NCBI GenBank assembly: GCA_958450365.1
Contig: CAUEEP010000905.1
Span: forward strand, 946,501 to 1,010,500
Length of the DNA: 64,000 bases
Reading direction: 5' to 3'
Source of the DNA: Mesorhabditis belari
Taxonomy: Eukaryota > Nematoda > Chromadorea > Rhabditida > Rhabditidae
The notes under the pieces: generated by a model
Databases searched by the model: none
What the model was told of the DNA's origin: nothing
Seen by the model: only the letters and a program-made list of their open reading frames with translations
In this document: positions 21,934-32,300 of the stretch, in pieces
Position numbering within the stretch: position 1 is the stretch's first letter
Layout of the letters: every line of letters starts with the position of its first letter
Program-made: the position numbers and the translations under genes

Positions 21934-22642
21934 GGGGGGTATTAATCGCGGCCGGGTGACGATAAAAAATTTTTTACGGCAACCACCTGTTTTTTTGTTT
22001 TAATATCGCTGATTTTATTATAAAAAGAATAAAAATCACCCGGCTAGAGTGATTTGATGGGTTTACAAATTTTTGGAGACACTGCAAGGCTTGGAGAAAA
22101 ACAAGATCGTCACTCATCAGACACCTCAGCTAAAAGGCACCTATTTGAGAAAACTAAAACCATAAGCGACCACAAATGAAAAAAGATCTAATTGTGTCAA
22201 TCAAAGCGCTGAAGACGTCCTACGATGGAGGAGATCCAGTCACTTTTGGTGAAGATGCGCTGGAAATTGATAAGATTGGAAGCCGATTTGTACTGCTGTA
22301 CTTGAGCCGAACTGCTGTACTTGAGCGAAGATGAAAGTGAGCAAGAGGAAGAATTACAGATTAACAATTTATTTTTATTACTTTTTGTGCTTTTTATTTT
22401 GTTTTTAAATTTATCTGCAACTAAAACTCAATCGATCTAGACTGTGCTGAGGTGTCTGATGAGTGACGATCTTGTTTTCCTCCAAGCCTTGCAGCATCTC
22501 CAAAAATTTGTAAACCCATCAAATCACTCTAGCCGGGTGATTTTTATTCTTTTTATAATAAAATCAGCGATATTAAAATAAAAAAACAGGTGGTTGCCGT
22601 AAAAAAATTTTTATCGTCACCTGGCCGCGATTAATACCCCCC
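21934..22642. mobile_element. Foldback subunit at the right end of element A
   Basis: The left arm ggggggtattaatcgcggcc onwards to about 22133 (cactcatcagacacctcag) is matched in inverse by 22448-22642. The centre holds a short open stretch starting MKKDLIVSIKALK near 22176 that I cannot identify. A half copy sits in the same relative position in copy B. Confidence 0.8.
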
Positions 22643-22778
22643 TTTAAAGAAGTAATTTCTAGTCATTTCAGCATTATTTTTCGTCGTTTAAAAGCTATTG
22701 ACATTTGCCAATGAAAGATTTCCTATCTCGATAAAGAAAAAAATAAGAGAAGTGGTGCTAAAATCTTGATTCATTAAT

Positions 22779-22932
22779 TTTTCTAGTGAAAGCTTTCTAG
22801 TGAAGCTTGAAAAGAGGTTTCAGAAAATGTTTATAACACTAATAATCTTAAACTGGAAGAAAAGAGAGTTACAGACGCACGAAAGTGACAATCGTTTTTC
22901 AAATATCATATTTCATTGTCCATTATTGTATA
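22779..22932. mobile_element. MITE M1, partial copy
   Basis: The end gttacagacgcacgaaagtg to atttcattgtccattattgt matches the right end of the full copy at 34903-35135 (ttatagacgcgcaaaagtga to tattttattgtccagtagtg), diverged. Confidence 0.75.
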
Positions 22933-23427
22933 TAATCTTTTGTAAAAGCTATTTTTTATATATGTTTTGTTATTAGGTTTGGAAAGAAAGTAAGTAAGAA
23001 TTTGTTTTTTTCTTCTTTTCTTATCAAATTAAAGCTAAAAACGTTTTTTTTCTTCAAATTTTACTGTCAAATCTGCCTTAATGCGTTCCTAGAATAAAAA
23101 AACAAGAATTTCGACAAGTTAAATCACAAAAAAACACAGGAAATTATCTGTAAAAATGAATTGTTTTACCAATAGCAAAAGACAACTAATGAGCTAATTC
23201 ATTTTGAGATGAAAAGATCGGTTTTAGAGAGGTTTTAGAGGAGTTTTAGAGGTTTTAGAGAGGTTTTAGAGAGGTTTTAGTGCATTATATCTATGCTTTA
23301 TTCAGCGGGCGAATAGAAGCGAATCAAATAATCATAACTGCATATAATAGGTTTTCCAATTATCAGATTTTTCAATTATCAGATTAAGAAAAGTTGTTTG
23401 AAAGTTGTTTGAGAGTTGTTTGAATTG
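22929..23427 (+). repeat. Dispersed segment, copy 2 (partner at 12737-13306)
   Basis: The same block order as copy 1: ttttgtaaaagctatttttt, caagaatttcgacaagtt, gttttagagaggttttagag, catataataggttttccaat. The copies differ in tandem-array length. Confidence 0.85.
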
Positions 23428-23794
23428 AAACCTCTTCAACTCCTCCCCTCCAATCATTCATTTGCCCAAGAAAATATCGCTCATTTTGGAGAAAAGAGAA
23501 GAAAAAAAAATCCGTTTTCGATTACTCATTCATCGATTTTTTGGAGTTTTCTTTTCAAAAAATCGCAACATTTGCATTTAAATCATTTTTTAATCGTTTT
23601 TTTTAATCGCTTTGTTTTAAAGTCTATTTCTTTTATTTGATTTTGTTTTTGCAAAACAAAAAAAAACAAAATCACTTTTATGCTGTAATTTTTCATTTCT
23701 TTACTTCTTTACTTCTTCTAGAATGAATTCTTTTAGTCCAATTTATATTAGAATTTCGAAAACTTAACCATTTCTTGTCTCTTGGTCTTAATTT

Positions 23795-24205
23795 AAGCGA
23801 ATTATAGCTTAAATTAAGCAAATTTCGCTTAATTTTAAGCAAATTTCGCTTGGTTTGAGCAAATTATTGCTTAGATTGAGCAAATTTCGCTTGAATTGAG
23901 CAAATTTCGCTTGGTTTGAGCAAATTTCGCTTGGTTTGAGCAAATTATTGCTTAAATTAAGCAAATTTCGCTTAAATTGAGCAAATTTCGCTTGGTTTGA
24001 GCAAATTATTGCTTAAATTAAGCACATTTCGCTTAAATTGAGCAAATTTCGCTTGAATTGAGCAAATTTCGCTTAATTTTAAGCAAATCTCGCTTAGTTT
24101 GAGCCAATTTCGCTTAATTTTAAGCAAATTTCGCTTAGTTTGATCAAATTACAGCTTAAATTGAGCAAATTATTGAGATTGAGCAAATCATTGCTTAGAT
24201 TGAGA
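23795..24205. repeat. About 20-bp minisatellite upstream of the F-box gene
   Basis: Units such as attgagcaaatttcgcttaa and gagcaaattattgcttaaat alternate. Many units are near palindromes (gctt…aagc), so both strands can fold locally. Confidence 0.88.
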
Positions 24206-24545
24206 TGTCGAAGAGCTCAATTGGTTAGCTAATGTCCCGTAGAAATACTGTCGAGTTTCGAAGAGAGCTGATTTTGCTGATTTCGCTTGCACTTTTTCCA
24301 CCTTTTTCATTCGATTTGAAAAATGAACCGATTTTTACAGAAAATTTACCCAAATTTACCGAAATTACTCAAATATTTCTAACCATATTTTTCATTGGTT
24401 TCACTTGTTTAAAGAAATCTCTCCACTAACTTTAACCGTTCTCCTTTCGCTGAAACTGATAAGGCAAATTTTCTCAAATTTTCAAGATTTTCCTTCTTTT
24501 CTCTTGGTTTTTTCAAAAAAAAAGCATTTTTAGTATTATAAATCG

Positions 24546-27500
24546 ATGGAAATTTCTCAAGAAGAGCAATCAATTGCTGAGCTGAGAGAAATGAGTTTCG
24601 ATGATTTGCCGGATAATGTTATTAAAAAGATTTTCAAGGTAATTCAAATCTTCTATTAGATTTAAAACAATAATCTTTAACTAGTAGTTATTAAATAATT
24701 ACTAGATCAATCTTATTGTTATTAAGTTGGTGAATTGAAAACTGCGGGACTTTGAACTAAAATTTATTCAACATAAAACCATGAATTCATTCCAAATAAT
24801 TTCCAGTATTCTTGACGACTTGTGCCCATTTTACAGGCAATTTGCTGATTCCTCTTTCGTGGTAGAGTTTTGGTTTGTGTGTGAGACAAGTCTGAGACTC
24901 AAAAATGGAGGACTGGAGACTCAAAAATTGAGGAATGTCCCAGTTTGAGCACTTTCTTCAAAAGAAACCCATTTTGGTGTCAATGGAAAAGTTGTAGAGA
25001 ATCAAAAATGAAGCTTATATCAAAATTTCCAAAAAGATACACTTAGTAGTTTCGCTTAAAAGGAAAGTTTTGTGAAAATTCGTAACATTTGGCATTTCTT
25101 GAAAACCAGTTTTTGAATAGTTCTGAAAATTTGGATATAAGCTTCATTTTTGATTCTTTACAACTTTTCCATTGGCACCAAAATGGGTTTCTTTTGAAGA
25201 AAGTGCTCAAACTGTCACATATGACAATAGCCGGCAGTTTTCAATTCACCAGTCCAATAGATTGAGATTAGCCTTGATTTGCGGAGAAGTCACTGTCCAA
25301 TTTGAGGATTCGGAGCCGGCCAGATCAGTTTTGTAAAGGGAGAGGGAAGGGGGTTATGTAAAAGCCCTGCGCCGGACGACGAGCGATTACGCGGCCGGAC
25401 ATAGAACAAACAGAACACACAAATTTTAAGCGAAACTTGACTTTAACTAAGTGTATCTTTTTGGAAATTTGGATACAAGCTTGATTTTTGATTCTCTACA
25501 ACTTTTCCATTGACACCAAAATGGGTTTCTTTTGAAGAAAGTGCTCAAACTGTCACATAGGACAATAGCCCGCAGTTTTCAATTCACCAACCCAATAGAT
25601 TTCAAACAATAGCCTTTAACTAGTAGTTAATTACTAGATAAATCTTATTTTTATTTAATTTTTAGAAACTTGAAAATCGTGTGGATATCGCGAATTTTCG
25701 TCTTTGCTCAAAACGTTGTCAGAAAATCGCTGAAGCAAAAGTGAAAGAGTGGTCAAAATATGTTTGGAACGAGCTGCGTTTTTGTGATTTCGGACGAGTT
25801 AGTTAATTGAGTTAAATCTTTTGTCTTAGAACTTTGAAAAGAAACTTTTCCAGAAGCAGAAAAGAAGCAGCAAAACTTTTTAGGGTTTCAAATTGAGTGG
25901 CTCGGTGAATCAACGAAATTTCGAGTTTATTTATCGAATGAGTGATTCAAATGAAATGAATGAGCTCATTTATCGGCGTCTTGCTGGCACGATTGTTGAT
26001 CAGTTGTCAATCGATACGAAAGAGGTGAGTTAAACAACGGGATTTAAACTCTGATCTCTTGACTCTCTGATGATCTCTCTTGACTTTTGTTTAAGCTAAA
26101 AAGCCCAACTTTAAGCCCAATCCTGACTTAAAGATCTACTAGATCATGAATGAATTTTCAGAAAACCCAAATTCTAGGTGCCACTCGAGTTCCAGCTTAC
26201 CGACAAACACCTTAAAGCACTTGCTGATTTAAAAGCTAAAGCCGGATTTGAGCTAAACACTTTTACCTATCTTCCCGAACTTTACAACTACAACAAGAAA
26301 TGTCTCAGCCTCGAGTCTGATCTTTATGAGTTGGTTTAAATATCACAATAGTCTTACAGTAAAGATTCGATCTCTTATCTAATTTTAGAATCTTGGCGCC
26401 GACTCGAATCAGCTTAAAGCAACATTTCCAATCAACTCCTGTCAATTGTGAGTTTAAGTGGCTGGTCAAAAGCTAGCCAAAAGCTAGTCAAAAGCTAGCC
26501 AAAAGCTAGCAAAAGCTAGCCAAAAGCTAGTCAAAAGCTGTTTGAAAATAAATTCCCTCCAATTCTAGATGATCTCAAAATTCCGCGTTCAGTCGAATCG
26601 ATTAGCGGCTTTTTCAAGCAAGTCCTCGATTTCTCAGAGGTGAGGAAAACAAATAAATACAACAAACAACAACTTGAAAACATTTAGGCCGAGAATCTGG
26701 AATACGTCGAGGTTTTCAGCAGCTCGTTGAGCTTGATCACGGTGAGTTTCTGTAAACAATTTGGGCAAGGACAGAAGTCAGATCAAGCTTCTGGGGATTG
26801 CAGCTGGATTGAGCTGAGAGGGGAGCAGGTCAAAAGCCAGGTTTAGACCAAGAAGCTTCAAAGAAGTTAGATCTAAACTGGACTTTAAGACGAAAACCTT
26901 CAAGATCTAGTTGTCTTGCCTTACAGCTGCCTTAGTTCTACAGCCATTCTTGTCAAAAATCGATTTTATTTCAGAGTATCATCCAAGATGGTACAATGGA
27001 AAGCTTGATGCGCCGTTCTTCAAACCCAATCAAATTGGTGATGTCCGGTTCATCAGTTAATCACGTGATCGCTAAGGTATTCACTGATTAGAATCGTATT
27101 AGATTAATAGACTAATTTTAACTATAATTTAGTACAAAATGGCCGAACAAGTCGAGCTTGGGTATTGGAGAATCAGAGAGTCAAAAGTCTCATCGATGTC
27201 GTGGGTGATCTTCGATTGGGAGCACCCAAGGCAGCACTTCACCATCGAGCTCTACGTTCAGACTCTCGAGAATAGCTTTGTGAGTTACCTTTCATTACTA
27301 GAGATCAAAGTAAGGCATAAAGCCCTATCCTGGTGGCAATGGACGTATCTCATCGGCTCATCGGTAGCTGTAGCTCATTGGTAGAGCGTTCGATAAGCGT
27401 CGCGGGTTCAAATCCCAGCTTAAATCCCATTCACAAATCTCATCAAAGGATCAGTGTCTAACTCGAAATTTGACCCAAGTTTTTGCCAGCTAGCATTTCT

Positions 27501-27805
27501 CCCAGTTACCTGAAAATGGCTTGGCTGATTCTACCCAATCTTGGACCAAATTCTGGTCTTGGCTTGACGTTTCTAGCTAGTTTTGGATCAAATGCTTGAA
27601 TTCATGGCTTTGTGTTTGCCTGTGAAGTGAAACGGCTTTTAGCACTGGTCTACAACTAGCAGTAAAGCTTGAGTTACCATTTCTGTGCAATATTTGAAAC
27701 TTTCAGAACTATTGGCACATTCGACATGGCATAGTGAAACCGATTCGAGGGGGAAGTGCTGAGAAATGGCTTGAATCGAATGAAGAGAGTGGAAGCGATG
27801 CTTAA
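24546..27805 (+). CDS. F-box protein, nematode type
   Basis: Ten exons: 24546-24638, 25666-25797, 25884-26024, 26178-26333, 26389-26440, 26569-26639, 26688-26741, 26975-27076, 27133-27279, 27707-27805. They sum to 1047 nt, 348 aa. An F-box starts at about residue 17 (MSFDDLPDNVIKKIFK) and continues across intron 1 (VDIANFRLCSKRCQKIAE). The rest has alternating hydrophobic and polar segments, as in nematode F-box proteins, but no C-terminal domain I can name. F-box proteins couple substrates to SCF ubiquitin ligases through Skp1; substrate choice is unknown. The donor at 26440 (T|GTCAAT) is unusual and was chosen because it alone keeps the frame. A tRNA-like pseudogene lies in the last intron. 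Confidence 0.8.
24720..25605. mobile_element. MITE pieces inside F-box intron 1
   Basis: Three copies of one block occur. 24930-25050 is in one orientation (agtttgagcactttcttcaa), 25125-25250 is inverted, and 25435-25595 matches the second. Shared text includes caaaatgggtttcttttgaa and gcagttttcaattcacca. A GC-richer piece (25300-25400, gccggacgacgagcgattac) sits between them. Confidence 0.75.
26460..26540. repeat. Short repeat in F-box intron 5
   Basis: About seven copies of caaaagctagc or caaaagctagt between exons 26389-26440 and 26569-26639. Confidence 0.88.
27363..27425 (+). pseudogene. tRNA-like pseudogene in F-box intron 9
   Basis: A D-arm/A-box-like tagctcattggtagagc is followed by a T-arm/B-box cgcgggttcaaatcccag. 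Only about 13 nt lie between, too short for an anticodon arm plus variable loop. The acceptor halves (ggtagct / agcttaa) pair poorly. Confidence 0.65.
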
Positions 27806-28015
27806 CGAAAATCCGATGCCTTAATTCCGAGTTTTTCTTTCTTAAAATCATTGTACAATCATAATTATTTGTTATTTTTATCAAACTTTTGAAGTGCTTA
27901 ATAAATAAAAGATGGTAAATGAATGGGGAAATATGCGAGATTAAAGTAAAGACAATGATAATGAAAAGAAATGAGTTGGGTAACTGAACCGAGGATTGTT
28001 TGCTAGATAAAGTAC

Positions 28016-28452
28016 GTTTAGAGGAGGTTAAAGAGCTTTGGAAGGAGGTTAAAGAGCTTGGAAGGGGGTTAAAGAGCTTGGAAGGGGGTTAAAGAGCTTT
28101 GGAAGGAGGTTAAAGAGCTTGGAAGGGGGTTAAAGAGCTTGGAAGGGGGTTAAAGAGCTTTGGAAGGGAGTTAAAGAGCTTTGGAAGGGGGTTAAAGAGC
28201 TTGGAAGGGGGTTAAAGAGCTTTGGAAGGGGGTTAAAGAGCTTGGAAGGGGGTTAAAGAGCTTGGAAGGGGGTTAAAGAGCTTTGGAAGGGGGGTTAAAG
28301 AGCTTTGGAAGGGGGTTAAAGAGCTTGGAAGGGGGTTAAAGAGCTTGGAAGGGGGTTAAAGAGCTTTGGAAGGGGGTTAAAGAGCTTGGAAGGGGGTTAA
28401 AGAGCTTGGAAGGGGGTTAAAGAGCTTTGGAAGGGGGTTAAAGAGCTTTGGA
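28016..28452. repeat. 18-20-bp minisatellite, intergenic
   Basis: About 23 copies of ggttaaagagcttggaaggg with a ctttgg variant, between the F-box gene and the S28 peptidase gene. Apart from it, 27806-29349 shows no gene. Confidence 0.93.
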
Positions 28453-29349
28453 TTGAAGCTCAAAAAGCTTAAAGATACAAAAGGTTAAAAAATCCAAAAA
28501 AACTTTACAAACTGCAATTCCTGAACTCCTTTCTAGTTTCAAATCATTAAATCATCAAGAAAATCTCCATTGATTCATCACAAAGCTCATTTTTAGATCT
28601 TTTCAAAAGTTGATGAAAAATGACGTGTCAATCGTGAAAAATTGGTTAATCAGTTTTTTGGAGTCATCTCAATTGACCAATTTTCTTTTCTGGGGCGTTT
28701 TCATGTCTGAGATAATGCAGAGAACAAGATAAGAAGCAATAGCAAGAGAAAACTCTTAAGCGCTACCAAAAAGAAGTGAAAATTTTGAGTTTCAATCATT
28801 TCCTTTATAATTTTGCGTTTTTTGAGCCTTTTTGATACTCTTGATCTTAATGACTTTAAAATTTGACTAGAAAAGATTGCTCTAATGATTGATAATCTTG
28901 TTCTTGACTTGAACTTACAGTAGTTACAGTAGTTACAATAGTTTATCTAATTTAGTTATTTAAAGTAATAACTTTAATAATTATCTAGTTATTTCTTATC
29001 TAGTTTAGTTATTTATTTGATCAGTTTATCAAAATGTTCAATTAATAACAATTAATTGATTTCAAGAGTGTAAAGTTCAATCCAAAACTGCAGCCAACTA
29101 TTCTTTTGTTTACTGACTGACTACTGCAGTCATACTGTGCGAGATTCTATTGATACCTTTGACAAAATACTTTAATTAAAGTTTATTCCCAGTCTTTATA
29201 TTCTCGACATTAACAATAAGGCTTAAGACTAGAGAACTTGACAATTATCTTGTTCTTGACTTACAATTATTGGCTTCTTGAACTTGATTTCTTTAAGTTA
29301 CAGTTTCAAAAGCTTTGTTTTACTTATCAACACTTAAATTTCTTTCAGA

Positions 29350-32300
29350 ATGGGTAAAACACAGCTCGTTGCGGGGCTTCTACTCGCAATGATGGCGGTG
29401 AGTTTAGAGAAATTGATTCAACTTTATATCAAAGATTTTCTATAGATTTTTATATAGATTTTTATGTAGATCAATTCATATAGATCAATCTATATAGATC
29501 AATTCATATAGATCAATCTATATAGATCAATTCTACGATCCCATATAGGATTATATATAGATCAATATGACTATATAGATCAATCTATATAGATCAACTA
29601 TATAGATCAATCTATATAGATCAACTATATAGATCAATCTACAGGGTGTCCCAGAATTACGGTAACCTGTAAGGAGCGGGACTAGAAAGCCAAAATTGAC
29701 CAAGAACGAAAAGTAAACGAACAAATTTATTCTTTTAACACTATTCAACAGAATAATTCAATTTTTTTCAAAGTGAGATCCCTTAGCGTCGATGCAAGCT
29801 TGTAAACGTTTTGGAAAGGCGTCGACGGTGGCGAGAAGGTATTGTGGATCGATCGTCTCCCACGCTTTTTGAAGCGCTTCCTTCAATGATTCCACTGTTT
29901 TATGTGATTTTGCGCAAGCCTGGGACTCCAAAACACTCCATACAGAGAAATCCATTGGATTGAGATCCGGGGACGAAGGTGGCCATTGGTTGAAACTGAT
30001 GAAGTCTGGGAAGTTGTTAGCACACCAATCCTGAGCCAATTTTGCTTTATGCGCCGGCGCCCCGTCTTGTTGGAAGCACCAAATCCTGTTCCCAAAGTGT
30101 TTTTTGCTCCAAGGAAGAAGCTCATTTTTCAGAATATCCAGATAATTCTGCGCATGCACTTTAATGCATTCACGGACACGGTCGCGCACCTTCTTGATGA
30201 TGGCTTTGTTGATAACAGATAGTTTGTTACCTCGTCGTTTCCGATCGAAATTGGTGCCCAGTTCCTTGAATCTTGCAATAGTCGTCGAAACCAGCTTCTT
30301 CGAGACTTTCAATCGCTTTGAAATATCAATCGCTCGGGTCCCGCCTTTGTGAAGTTGAATGATCGAGTTACGATGAGCAGAAGGCTTCGTCATTCTAAAT
30401 TTAAAATCAGATTTTGATGTAAACATTAACAAAACATTCAAAAAAAGAGAATAAACCAAAAAAAGCTAAATCACAGGCAACTCAAAACTCAAAAACGGGC
30501 AAAGCAGCGGGGCAGAGCCGGTTACCGTAATTCTGGGACACCCTGTATATAGATCAATTCATATAGATCAATTCATAGAGATCAATCTATATAGATCAAT
30601 CCACATAGATCAATTTTCAGCTTTCCACAGCGCTTGAAGGTCGAAAAACTATCCTCGGTTATCGACTTGGTGGAGCTCGACTGCCAGCACCAGAATCTAA
30701 TGTAAGAGATTCTAGACAAAGCCCTAATTAGTCAGCTCTTGACTTAGCAAATAGTTTGCTCTAAGAGCTGAGAAAGCTTGTCGAACTTAAAACTTGAACA
30801 ATCATTGACTTCAAGCCATTCTATCAATCTGATACTCAGAATATGTTCAAAGAACGTGTCGGCAGCGTGGGAGATGCTTATTTTAAACAGCTCACTTGCC
30901 ACTTCACCTCACTAAACACCACATGGGATCAAGTAAGGCAAAACTCAGTAAACAAATAAATCTTTATTTTTAGCACTATTACTACAACTATGAATTCCAA
31001 CCAAACTATCAAAAGGCAAGCAACAACGTGGCTTTTTTGATGCTTGGCGGTGAAGGGCCGGAGAGCTCGACGTGGAGTCGCAACAAAGATCTTCCTTATA
31101 TGAAAGTAAGAATTTTTAGGCTTATTTCGAATAGCTAAATTAGAACTGATAACCTAAGCTGAATCGGCTCAGCTGAATCGGCTCAGCTGAATCGGCTCAG
31201 CTGAATCGGCTCAGCTGAAACGGCTCAGCTGAAACGGATCAGCTGAAATCGGATCAGCTGAAACGGATCAGCTGAAACGGCTCAGCTGAAACGGCTCAGC
31301 TGAATCGGCTCAGCTGAATCGGCTCAGCTGAATCGGCTCAGCTGAAACGGCTCAGCTGAAACGGCTCAGCTGAAACGGCTCAGCTGAAACGGCTCAGCTG
31401 AAACGGCTCAGCTGAAACGGCTCAGCTGAATCGGCTTCCAAGTGCTAAATTTTTTACCACCAAGATCAATTTCTTATCCTTTCTTATCAAAAATTTCCTA
31501 TTAGACATGAAGCTACGTTCTTTTTCCATTCAAAAAGCACATCAAACACATTTTCATATAAATAAATTGTAAATCCAAAGCGCTCCAGTTTTCGCGAGTT
31601 CTTTGGCGCACCAATTTCAGGAATAATCAATCGGATTCAAAGGTCTAAAACCTAATCAAATTAGACTAAGCTAATTGCAAGGGTCAGATGCAGTGGTTAG
31701 CTTTTGAGCCAAGCTTACAATAAAACAAGAACAGATCCAGTGCTGGGCTTTGTTTTTCGATCAGACAAGAAGCCAAGTCAAGACCGAGCAAGGCTCACCT
31801 GAACTTGCCTGAAATTTGCTTTCTGTTTTGCTGTAGATCCTAGTAGATCCTCGCGACTGTTGTAACGTGATTCCTTGCGGAAACCAGTTAGCGTTTATTC
31901 TGAATAATAAATAAGTTTTTGTATTTCATAAGAAATGAGTGTAAAAGCTGTTTATGCTAAGAAAGATCAAAGTTAGCTTGAAAATCGTAGAGAATACCAG
32001 CAAGTGTACAGGGTGGCAAGTATTTGCACGCTTGCAAAGCGTGTAAATTTTCAAATACCAAACAAAACATATAACTTTATTTAACAAAAGTGTGAACAAC
32101 AATGCAAATGAACTATTTTATAACAAATTTTCGAAGTATAACCTCCTTGCGCTTTAATACAGGTCTTCAGACGTGGAATCACTGCCTCCACCGTGCGCCG
32201 CAAGTCGTTGACATCTAAATCGGCCCAGATTTCCTTGAGTCCATCTAGAGTTGTGATTTTTTGCCTTTTAACTTCTCCATATATCCCCAGATAGGAAAAT

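Larger units (their letters stand above)
18976..22647 (-). mobile_element. TTAA-type DNA transposon A with long inverted repeats (Kolobok-like?)
   Basis: The left boundary is TTAA at 18976-18979 followed by AGGGGGACATCCGCGCG. The right boundary is CCCCCCT followed by TTAA at 22644-22647. Terminal inverted repeats of about 420 bp (18985-19410 and 21515-21930) share blocks such as tcaacgcataaaaatgtgct, aatgacgttttgcgacttt and gcagccagacattta. The minus strand between them carries a decayed transposase gene. The right end has an extra foldback (21934-22642). TTAA duplication plus this transposase type suggests the Kolobok superfamily; this is from general knowledge and unverified. Confidence 0.7.
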
